Origin: Verrucomicrobiota bacterium
Lineage (GTDB): Bacteria > Verrucomicrobiota > Verrucomicrobiia > Chthoniobacterales > UBA10450
NCBI GenBank assembly: GCA_003219355.1
Contig: QHOQ01000147.1
Span: forward strand, 1-6,641
Direction: 5' to 3'
DNA length: 6,641 bases
The translations under genes were made by a program, and so were the position numbers. Below the pieces are notes generated by a model that saw only the letters and a program-made list of their open reading frames with translations, was not told where the DNA came from and ran no database searches. Positions 1 through 5,983 of the stretch are shown here, piece by piece. Position 1 is the stretch's first letter. Each line of letters begins with the position of its first letter.

Positions 1-177
1 CTTCGTCAATTCTTCGATCGGACCGCTCCACGCAATCTCGCTCAACCTCCGCCGGAGAATTTCGTCCGCTTGCTGAAACAAATCAGCTGCGGCAGCAAAT
101 TGCTCCGCCAAATCGCGCCCCATTCCAACGCTTTGCGCACCCTGCCCGGCGAAAAGCAGCGCGATCTTTTTCGGCAT
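1..177 (-). CDS. fabD: Malonyl-CoA:ACP transacylase, N-terminal part (cut by window edge)
   Basis: Only the first 59 codons lie in the window; the gene continues beyond position 1. The enzyme moves the malonyl group from CoA to acyl carrier protein, supplying extender units for fatty acid synthesis in the cytoplasm. The reverse strand begins MPKKIALLFAGQGAQSVGMG, with the family's hallmark GQGAQ motif at residues 11-15; its first Gln (Q12) corresponds to the oxyanion-hole Gln near the N terminus of FabD proteins. The catalytic GHSLGE serine and later His would lie outside the window and cannot be checked. The ATG at 177-175 is the first start after an in-frame TGA upstream and gives the expected short lead before the motif. 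A GAGG sits about 19 nt upstream, too far for a good Shine-Dalgarno. A polyketide-type acyltransferase domain would look similar here, but a lone fabD is likelier. It is transcribed away from nuoD. Confidence 0.88.
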   Translation of the reverse strand, partial: MPKKIALLFAGQGAQSVGMGRDLAEQFAAAADLFQQADEILRRRLSEIAWSGPIEELTK

Positions 178-412
178 ACACGCAGTAGTTAACGCGCCTC
201 ATTGCGCGCTGCGAGTAGATTCTGAGAGAACGCACGCCGCTGATGTGTTCGTTTTTGCGGCACGCCAAAAGGAACTTTTCCTAACGATTCGCTAGTCCCT
301 TAAGGTTCTCAAGGACAAGAAGTCGCCGCCTGCACGCGATACATCGAACACCTGTCACTTTATGCTTGCGTGCTTATTCCCTGTCGCGAGCGTAGTTACC
401 TCTGTCGATTTT
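178..412. other. Divergent fabD/nuoD intergenic region
   Basis: This 235-bp stretch separates divergent fabD and nuoD and should contain promoters for both, but I could not pick a convincing -35/-10 pair on either strand. Visible structure: a perfect 8-bp palindrome CCTTAAGG at 298-305; an inverted repeat around it (295-301 against 311-316, one bulged base, 9-nt loop); and two direct copies of GCACGCC at 232-238 and 260-266, 28 bp apart. An in-frame ATG at 362 could extend nuoD upstream by 17 codons; if that start is used, the intergenic region ends at 361. No other gene is seen. Confidence 0.5.
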
Positions 413-1669
413 ATGCCTTTTACCACACGTGAGATTGAATCGCCCGACCCAGTAACACGAGTCGCCGCGGCGGACGCGAAATTGCGCCATCCCGACGACG
501 ATATTGGCGAGAAAATGGTGCTCAACATGGGACCGTCGCATCCGGCCACGCATGGCGTTTTGCGACTGGTACTCGAGCTCGATGACGAAATCATTACGAA
601 AGCGACTCCGGACATCGGCTTTTTGCATCGCGGCGACGAAAAAATCGCAGAGAACATGCAGTACAACCAATTCGTGCCTTACACCGACCGCCTCGATTAT
701 CTCGCGCCACTTTCGAACAACGTCGCTTACGCGCTCGCGGTGGAAAAACTGATGGGCTGGGAAATTCCGCCGCGCGGCAAAGCGATTCGGACGATTTGCT
801 GCGAGACGTCGCGTATCTCGTCACATTTGATGGGTCTCGGCGCGATGGCTCTCGACCTTGGCGCAATGACCGTCTTTCTTTACACCTTCACCGAGCGCGA
901 AAAACTTTATAATCTTTTCGAGCTGTTGACAGGCGCGCGCTTCACCACCTCTTACACTCGCGTGGGCGGACAAATTCGGGATCTTCCCGAAAATTTCATT
1001 CCGCGGCTCAAAGATTTTCTCGATGGATTTATGCCGAGCCTCGACGAATGCGATAAATTGCTCACACGGAATCGTATTTTTGTCGATCGAACAAGAGACG
1101 TCGGCGTCATTCCGAAAGATCGCGCGATTGCCTACGCGCTTTCCGGTCCAAATTTGCGCGGAAGCGGAATCGAGCATGATTTGCGGCGTAAACATCCATA
1201 TCTCGATTATGAGCATTACGATTTCGATGTCGTGATCGGCAGTGCGGGAGATTGTTATGATCGCTACTTAGTGCGTATTGAGGAGATGCGGCAAAGCGTG
1301 CGGATCTTGCGCCAGGTTATCGATAAACTGCCGAGCGGACCGATTAATGTCGTGGATTGGAAGAACATGACGCCTCCGAAATCGCGTGTCATGACGAAGA
1401 TGGAAGAGCTGATCCATCATTTCATTGTTGTGACGGAAGGACTCGACGCGCCTCCCGGCGAAATTTATTTCGCGGCGGAAAATCCAAAAGGTGAGCTGGG
1501 GTTTTACGTTAACAGCAAGGGCGGCGGTGTGCCGTACCGGCTGAAAATTCGTGCGCCATCGTTTGTCAATCTCAGCATCCTGCCCGAACTTCTCCCGGGT
1601 TGCATGGTGAGCGACGTGCCCGCTGTGCTGGGCAGTTTGGACTTCGTGATGGGCGAATGCGACAGATGA
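413..1669 (+). CDS. nuoD: NADH-quinone oxidoreductase subunit D (49 kDa subunit)
   Basis: NuoD is a peripheral-arm subunit of complex I, derived from the large subunit of NiFe hydrogenases; with NuoB and NuoH it forms the quinone-reduction pocket. From the ATG at 413 the protein is 418 residues, close to the usual length. It shows GPSHPATHG (about residues 40-48; its histidines H43 and H47 lie where the quinone-site His is expected), GFLHRGDEK, RLDYL (Y96 matches the conserved quinone-site Tyr), AYALAVEKLMGWE, and the typical C terminus ending GECDR. The hydrogenase Ni-ligand cysteines are absent, as in true NuoD. An ATG at 362 would add 17 residues, MLACLFPVASVVTSVDF, a hydrophobic leader with no place in a cytoplasmic subunit, so I prefer 413; neither start has a Shine-Dalgarno. 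The stop overlaps the next ATG (ATGA at 1666-1669), suggesting translational coupling. nuoC is not fused or adjacent, unlike in E. coli. Confidence 0.95.
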   Translation: MPFTTREIESPDPVTRVAAADAKLRHPDDDIGEKMVLNMGPSHPATHGVLRLVLELDDEIITKATPDIGFLHRGDEKIAENMQYNQFVPYTDRLDYLAPLSNNVAYALAVEKLMGWEIPPRGKAIRTICCETSRISSHLMGLGAMALDLGAMTVFLYTFTEREKLYNLFELLTGARFTTSYTRVGGQIRDLPENFIPRLKDFLDGFMPSLDECDKLLTRNRIFVDRTRDVGVIPKDRAIAYALSGPNLRGSGIEHDLRRKHPYLDYEHYDFDVVIGSAGDCYDRYLVRIEEMRQSVRILRQVIDKLPSGPINVVDWKNMTPPKSRVMTKMEELIHHFIVVTEGLDAPPGEIYFAAENPKGELGFYVNSKGGGVPYRLKIRAPSFVNLSILPELLPGCMVSDVPAVLGSLDFVMGECDR

Positions 1670-1950
1670 ACATGTCGATCTTACAACGACTCTCTCGACT
1701 CTTACTCGCTCTAGTGCTCTGTGTCTCTTGCGGTGGCAAGCGAATCACAAAGGCGAATGTCGATGAAGTGGCCGAGGGAATGTCGCAAAAACAGGTGGAA
1801 TCGATCCTCGGGCGGCCTACTTCCATTGACAATCAGGATTTCATTATCATGAAAAAGATGACTTACGTTTACCGACAGGGCAAAGACACGGTGACGGTCG
1901 TTTTCAAAGACGACAAGGTGCAATCAAAGGACAGCACATTGTCCGATTAA
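1666..1950 (+). CDS. Small SmpA/OmlA (BamE-like) family lipoprotein inside the nuo operon
   Basis: This 94-residue protein begins at an ATG overlapping the nuoD stop by ATGA; a second ATG at 1672 would shorten it by two residues. The N terminus looks like a lipoprotein signal: basic residues (R8, R11), a hydrophobic stretch LLLALVL (12-18), then CVSCGG with Cys22 as the probable lipidated residue. The lipobox is imperfect because position -3 is Cys instead of Leu. The mature part has the SmpA/OmlA pattern: KITKANVDEV-like start, GMSQKQVESILGRPT, a YVYRQGKDTVTVVF strand pair and a KVQSKD ending. Family members such as BamE are small periplasmic-facing lipoproteins that act in envelope assembly, but I do not claim BamE function here. 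The gene lies between two subunits of a cytoplasm-facing enzyme arm, so its link to complex I is unclear. An alternative start at 1600 would run 66 bp into nuoD and spoil the signal peptide. Confidence 0.82.
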   Translation: MNMSILQRLSRLLLALVLCVSCGGKRITKANVDEVAEGMSQKQVESILGRPTSIDNQDFIIMKKMTYVYRQGKDTVTVVFKDDKVQSKDSTLSD

Positions 1951-1962
1951 GCCATCGCTTCC

Positions 1963-3948
1963 GTGGACTCGACGAGCACATGCGTTCCCGCCGAGTTGGA
2001 GCAAAAAATGGAGGAGGCGATCGGTCGTTATCCGGCCGACCGGCGACGAAGCGGGGCGATGCCGCTGCTGCATCTTTGGCAAGAACACTTCGGATTCATT
2101 AGCGACGAAGGCGTGCAATGGATCGCCGCAAAACTCGGGTTGCAGCCGATCAACATTCTCGAGCTGGTCACCTTTTATCCAATGTTCCGCCGGGAACGCG
2201 CTGGCAAAACGCATATTCGTGTTTGCCGGACACTTAGTTGTGCCATGACCGGGAGCTACCAGTTAATGGAAAATTTTTGTGCGGCGACTGGAATTGAGCA
2301 CCGGCACCAGAACGATGGAATACACAATCCGATTTCGGTGAGCGCCGATGGAAACTACAGCATTGAATTTGTCGAATGTCTCGCCAGCTGCGGCACCGCG
2401 CCGATCTGCATGATCGGCGAAGACCTACGCGAAAATGTACGCGCCGAGTCCGTGGTGGAGCTTCTCCGAAATCAAACATCACACATCAAACATCAAACAT
2501 CTCCTCACCCGCTCGAGCATCGCCTGATTTTCAAAAACATCGGACGGGACGATTGGAAGGTCGAAATCGACACCTACCTGCATGACGGCGGTTACGAACA
2601 GTTGCGGAAGGCGGTGACGATGTCGCGTACCGAAATCGTTAATGAAGTCAAAACATCCGGTCTCCGCGGTCGCGGCGGCGCCGGATTTCCGTGTGGTGTG
2701 AAGTGGAGTTTCATCAAGCCGGATGAGAAAAAGCCGGTCTATTTGATTTGTAATGCGGATGAATCGGAGCCGGGCACGTTCAAGGACCGCTACATTATCC
2801 ACGAAGATCCACATCAATTGCTCGAAGGCATCCTGATCTCCTGTTTCGCTTTAAACGCGCGCACTGCCTATATTTATATCAGAGGCGAATTTCCCGAAGG
2901 CGCGAAGATTCTCGAACGCGCCATTGAAGAAGCGCGAGAACACAATCTCCTTGGCAAAAATATTCTCGGCTCCGGGTTCGATGTTGAGGTCTATATTCAT
3001 CGCGGCGCAGGCGCTTACATTTGCGGAGAAGAAACCGGCTTAATCGAGTCGCTTGAGGGGAAGCGCGCTTATCCGCGCATTAAGCCACCATACTTCCCAG
3101 CGGTCCTCGGTCTTTACATGTGCCCGACGATCGTGAACAACGTCGAGACCCTGTGTCACGTAAAGCACATTATCGCGATGGGTGGCGCAAACTACGCGCG
3201 ACTTGGGCGACAGAATAATACTGGCACGCGAATCGTATGCGTTAGTGGCGACGTTCAGCAGCCCGGTTATTTTGAAATTGAAGTCGGCGCGGTAACCATG
3301 GGTCAACTGATCTACGAAATGGCGGGCGGTTTGAAACCCGGGCGACAATTAAAGGCGGTCATTCCGGGCGGCAGCTCTGCCAAAGTGCTTCGAGCAGATG
3401 AACGATTTAAGCTCAAGCAAAAGCAACCCGATGGATCGACAATCGAAGGCGAGATATCCATCGACGAAATCCCGATGGATTTTGATTCGCTCACTGCAGC
3501 CGGTTCAATGGCGGGATCGGGCGGCGTCATCGTGTTGGATGACTCGCGCGATATGGTTTGGACGCTCAACAACATCAACGAGTTTTATGCGCACGAGAGC
3601 TGTGGCCAATGCACACCGTGCCGAGAAGGTTCGCTTTGGATGCAAAAGATCACTGACCGAATGCTGCGCGGCGGCGGTGTGACCGAAGATCCGAAGACTT
3701 TGAAAACAATCGGCGATAACATCGCTGGCCGGACCATCTGCGCGTTCGGCGAGGCCTGCGCGTGGCCAACGCAGAGTTTTGTCCAGAAATTCCAAGAGGA
3801 ATTCGCAAAGCGCGCAACGAAGCCAGTGCCGCCACCACTTCCACCGGAATACACGCCGGAGGAGTTGATCGAAGAGGAACAAATTCCCACCGCACCAATG
3901 GCACATGATCCCGGCTGGGAAAAAGCCGGCGCTGCGGGAACAATCTAA
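1963..3948 (+). CDS. nuoEF: Fused NADH-quinone oxidoreductase subunits E and F
   Basis: One 661-residue frame encodes two complex I subunits usually made separately. Residues about 1-170 are NuoE (thioredoxin-like, N1a [2Fe-2S]) with ligands C88, C93, C139 and C143 in the CX4C...CX3C pattern. Residues about 185-615 are NuoF: LEHRLIFKNIG start, FMN loop GRGGAGFP (236-243), NADESEPGTFKDR (264-276), the NADH-site stretch GAGAYICGEETG (348-359), NNVET (392-396), and N3 [4Fe-4S] ligands C547, C550, C553 and C593. The product takes electrons from NADH to FMN and passes them through N3 toward NuoG. A Pro/Glu-rich tail of about 45 residues follows. The linker (about 171-183) is low complexity and encoded by a heptamer repeat. 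Start GTG 1963 follows the in-frame lipoprotein stop by 12 nt; an ATG at 2008 would cut into NuoE. No in-frame ATG, GTG or TTG lies near the NuoF domain start, so the fusion seems to be the real product. Confidence 0.93.
   Translation: MDSTSTCVPAELEQKMEEAIGRYPADRRRSGAMPLLHLWQEHFGFISDEGVQWIAAKLGLQPINILELVTFYPMFRRERAGKTHIRVCRTLSCAMTGSYQLMENFCAATGIEHRHQNDGIHNPISVSADGNYSIEFVECLASCGTAPICMIGEDLRENVRAESVVELLRNQTSHIKHQTSPHPLEHRLIFKNIGRDDWKVEIDTYLHDGGYEQLRKAVTMSRTEIVNEVKTSGLRGRGGAGFPCGVKWSFIKPDEKKPVYLICNADESEPGTFKDRYIIHEDPHQLLEGILISCFALNARTAYIYIRGEFPEGAKILERAIEEAREHNLLGKNILGSGFDVEVYIHRGAGAYICGEETGLIESLEGKRAYPRIKPPYFPAVLGLYMCPTIVNNVETLCHVKHIIAMGGANYARLGRQNNTGTRIVCVSGDVQQPGYFEIEVGAVTMGQLIYEMAGGLKPGRQLKAVIPGGSSAKVLRADERFKLKQKQPDGSTIEGEISIDEIPMDFDSLTAAGSMAGSGGVIVLDDSRDMVWTLNNINEFYAHESCGQCTPCREGSLWMQKITDRMLRGGGVTEDPKTLKTIGDNIAGRTICAFGEACAWPTQSFVQKFQEEFAKRATKPVPPPLPPEYTPEELIEEEQIPTAPMAHDPGWEKAGAAGTI
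2471..2501 (+). repeat. 7-bp tandem repeat (unit ATCAAAC) in the NuoE-NuoF linker
   Basis: Four adjacent heptamers lie at 2471-2477, 2478-2484 (one variant, ATCACAC), 2485-2491 and 2492-2498, followed by a partial unit ATC. Because seven is not a multiple of three, successive units are read in different frames, giving a linker of the type QTSHIKHQTS. The repeat sits exactly at the junction of the NuoE and NuoF domains. Loss of one unit would bring a TGA at 2525-2527 into frame, and gain of one unit would bring in the TGA at 2583-2585; either would leave a NuoE-sized product. Confidence 0.85.
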
Positions 3949-4041
3949 ATGAAGAAGGATAGCAGGAAAGGAAGAACGCGGCGGGGATCAAGAATTAACA
4001 GATCGGCTTCTCTTCCTGCTTTCCTGATTCGTCTCCAATGA
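3949..4041 (+). CDS. Possible 30-residue basic leader/coupling ORF between nuoEF and nuoG
   Basis: The ATG directly follows the nuoEF stop (TAAATG) and the TGA overlaps the nuoG start (ATGA), so the open frame fills the spacer exactly. The peptide would be MKKDSRKGRTRRGSRINRSA followed by SLPAFLIRLQ, with ten Lys/Arg and one Asp; I recognise no family. It runs through the hairpin at 3956-4025. It may serve only to keep ribosomes moving across the spacer so that nuoG translation stays coupled, or it may be chance. There is no Shine-Dalgarno, and the composition could simply reflect the purine-rich left arm of the hairpin. Confidence 0.25.
   Translation: MKKDSRKGRTRRGSRINRSASLPAFLIRLQ
3956..4025. 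repeat. Long imperfect inverted repeat (hairpin) between nuoEF and nuoG
   Basis: The outer arms 3956-3968 and 4013-4025 pair with one mismatch (AGGA-T-AGCAGGAA against TTCCTGCT-T-TCCT). Pairing continues at 3970-3974 with 4007-4011 (one G-U) and at 3986-3989 with 4001-4004 (GATC with GATC), leaving an 11-nt AT-rich loop. No T-run follows, so it is not a typical intrinsic terminator, and nuoG beyond it needs readthrough. It may be an mRNA processing or stability element within the operon, or one copy of a dispersed extragenic palindrome; neither can be decided from one copy. Confidence 0.7.
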
Positions 4042-5786
4042 ACGACAAAATATCCAGCGCGCCACAAATGTTCAACGTCCAAATCGACGGCGTGTGGCAT
4101 CGGTTTCCGAAGGGCACGCGCCTGATCGAAGCCTGCGAGCAAGCCGGTAGTTACGTTCCGCGTTATTGCTATCACAAAAAGCTTAGCTCGCCGGGCAATT
4201 GCCGAATGTGTCTGATCGAGATGGGAATGCCGAAAATGGGCCCTGAGCGCAAACCGGAATTGGGGCTGGATGGTAAACCCGTGATCAATTGGATGCCGCG
4301 TCCACAAATCTCGTGCGCGCAGGATGTCAGCGAGGGAATGGGTGTACGCACAAGCTCTCCGCTCGTGAAGGAATGCCAGCGGGGCGTGATGGAATTTCTC
4401 CTCATTAATCACCCGCTCGATTGTCCGATTTGCGACCAAGCGGGCGAATGCCGCTTGCAGGAATTCAGCGTCGAGTACGGAACGAGCGAGTCTCGTTTTC
4501 TAGAAAATAAAGTGAAGAAGCCGAAAAACGTCGTGCTCGGGCCGCGCGTTACGCTCGATGATGAGCGCTGTATTCTTTGCTCGCGCTGCATTCGTTTCTG
4601 CCAGGAGATTGCCAAAGACGACGTGCTAGGTTTCGTCGATCGCGGTAGTTACACGGAGTTGACGGCGCATCCTGGGAAGCGCCTGGAGAATAATTATTCT
4701 CTTAATACTGTCGACATTTGTCCCGTTGGCGCGCTGACCTCAACGGATTTTCGGTTCAAGATGCGCGTCTGGTTCTTGAAGGAAACGAAAAGCATCTGCA
4801 CGAGCTGCGCCACTGGTTGCAACACCATCATCGGCGCGCGCGAAGACGTGATTTATCGGCAAACCCCGCGCGAGAACGATCACGTCAACTCATGCTGGAT
4901 GTGTGACTACGGCCGGCTCAACTTCTATTATCTCGAAGCCGAGAACCGCTTGATCGAGCCGCAGGTTCGTGTGGGCAACAAACTCGCGGCGACGGATTGG
5001 AAGACCGCTATTGACCGGGCGGTATTGCAATTGACGCAGGTCGGCGGCTCGGAAATCGCGATCATCGCCTCCGGGCGCATGACGAACGAGGAACTTTGGC
5101 TCACGTTGCAACTAGCGGAGTCGTTAGGCGTAAAGTTGATCGACATCGTCCCGCGGCGGGAACCAGGCGACCACATTTTGCTGAGTGAAGATCGCAATCC
5201 AAACACAAACGGCGCACGACTGATTCTTAAATCGACAGCTGAACCGGGCGCGAACCTGCTCGCGATTGCTGAGGCGGTGAAATCCGGACAAATCAAAGGG
5301 CTGGCAGTTTTGGGAGAAAACCCAATGCATTTGGGCATATCCATCGACCAACTTTCGCAGCTCTCAGCGTTCGTGGTGATGGATATCTTGTCGAGCGAGG
5401 CGACCGAAAAGGCAACGGTTGTTCTTCCCGCGTGCGGTTTTGCGGAAAAACGCGGCTCAATGATCAACGGCAAAGGGCGATTGCAACGACTGAATCGCGC
5501 TGTGCGCCCGCCCGGAAATGCGCGCGACGACTGGGAGATTTTGCGTGATTTGCTCCAGGCAGTCGGCGGAGGCGACTCGCTTCTCTCCATCGATGATGTT
5601 TTTCGGCGGATTGGCGAAACAGTCCCGCAGTTTACTGGGTTGACGTTCAGCAAAATCGGCGATCTCGGCGTGCACATCTTACAAATGGAAGAATTGCCGC
5701 CGACCCATCCCAGCGACGAGGAAAAAATCGAGCTCGCCGTTGCGATCCAGGCCAGGCGCCGCGCCGTTCGGTCAAGGCAAACATGA
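4038..5786 (+). CDS. nuoG: NADH-quinone oxidoreductase subunit G (75 kDa Fe-S subunit)
   Basis: NuoG carries the Fe-S wire from NuoF toward NuoI and NuoB in the peripheral arm of complex I. The 582-residue product shows a 2Fe-2S ferredoxin-like domain with N1b ligands C44, C55, C58 and C93; N5 ligands H125, C129, C132 and C138 (HX3CX2CX5C); N4 ligands C178, C181, C184 and C228; and C254, C257, C261 and C289 in the CX2CX3CX27C pattern of the off-path N7 cluster. Residues about 290-540 are a molybdopterin-oxidoreductase-like domain, expected to bind no cofactor, with features such as GENPMHLG (426-433) and VVLPACGFAEKRGS (461-474). About 20 extra residues separate C58 from C93 compared with E. 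coli-type proteins. The whole is shorter than the Thermus (about 780) or E. coli (about 900) proteins because the C-terminal domain is reduced. Start ATG 4038 lies 89 nt after nuoEF and has no Shine-Dalgarno, but gives the normal distance to the FNVQIDG strand. Confidence 0.95.
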   Translation: MNDKISSAPQMFNVQIDGVWHRFPKGTRLIEACEQAGSYVPRYCYHKKLSSPGNCRMCLIEMGMPKMGPERKPELGLDGKPVINWMPRPQISCAQDVSEGMGVRTSSPLVKECQRGVMEFLLINHPLDCPICDQAGECRLQEFSVEYGTSESRFLENKVKKPKNVVLGPRVTLDDERCILCSRCIRFCQEIAKDDVLGFVDRGSYTELTAHPGKRLENNYSLNTVDICPVGALTSTDFRFKMRVWFLKETKSICTSCATGCNTIIGAREDVIYRQTPRENDHVNSCWMCDYGRLNFYYLEAENRLIEPQVRVGNKLAATDWKTAIDRAVLQLTQVGGSEIAIIASGRMTNEELWLTLQLAESLGVKLIDIVPRREPGDHILLSEDRNPNTNGARLILKSTAEPGANLLAIAEAVKSGQIKGLAVLGENPMHLGISIDQLSQLSAFVVMDILSSEATEKATVVLPACGFAEKRGSMINGKGRLQRLNRAVRPPGNARDDWEILRDLLQAVGGGDSLLSIDDVFRRIGETVPQFTGLTFSKIGDLGVHILQMEELPPTHPSDEEKIELAVAIQARRRAVRSRQT

Positions 5787-5983
5787 CGTCCGAATTGGCT
5801 TCGCCGCGGCAACCACCGAAGGAACCGCACTCCACCTGGACATGGCGACGTCGAGTTCATGTTATCCGCTAAGGACAGCGGACGCTGCAGGATTCCTGTG
5901 TGTTTGGTGCCGTTGGAATTCTGGACGACATCGGGCGTTGTAAAGCTTCACTTGTTGCAACACACTAAAACCACAAGATCGAG
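5787..5983. other. 197-bp gap between nuoG and nuoH, no recognisable gene
   Basis: This is the widest spacer inside the operon. No known protein, tRNA or terminator is seen. It contains an 11-bp palindrome around 5889-5899 (CAGGATTCCTG), and a perfect 10-bp palindrome TGTTGCAACA at 5953-5962, 21 bp before the nuoH start. The nuoG frame stays open after its TGA, giving a possible short ORF from ATG 5859 that overlaps the start of nuoH in another frame; its translation matches nothing I know. The region could be a former gene end, an inserted repeat, or a regulatory leader for nuoH and later genes. Confidence 0.45.

Noticed and set aside
83..268. Short - strand open frame overlapping the fabD start
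   Set aside because: It overlaps the N terminus of fabD in another frame; the GQGAQ motif identifies the fabD frame as the coding one.
355..380. lac-promoter-like string CACTTTATGCTT just before and over the 362 ATG
   Set aside because: There is no acceptable -35 element at the right spacing; the resemblance is most likely chance.
362..412. Upstream ATG giving nuoD 17 more residues with a hydrophobic, signal-like stretch
   Set aside because: NuoD is a cytoplasmic-side subunit that needs no signal sequence; the ATG at 413 gives the usual distance to the GPSHPATHG motif. It cannot be fully excluded because neither start has a Shine-Dalgarno.
2471..2501. Heptamer array considered as a CRISPR-like or iteron array
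   Set aside because: The units are contiguous 7-mers with no spacers, lie inside a coding frame, and are too few and too short for either.
3956..4025. Hairpin considered as an intrinsic terminator after nuoEF
   Set aside because: There is no T-run after the 3' arm, and nuoG, an essential partner of NuoF, follows at once.
3945..4439. Open frame of 164 codons on the - strand over the nuoEF-nuoG junction
   Set aside because: It covers the N1b and N5 ligand region of nuoG in antisense and shows no recognisable domain.
4928..5860. Open frame of 310 codons on the - strand
   Set aside because: It lies antisense to nuoG, has Ser/Arg-rich composition with no family motif, and mirrors the codon bias of the real gene on the + strand.
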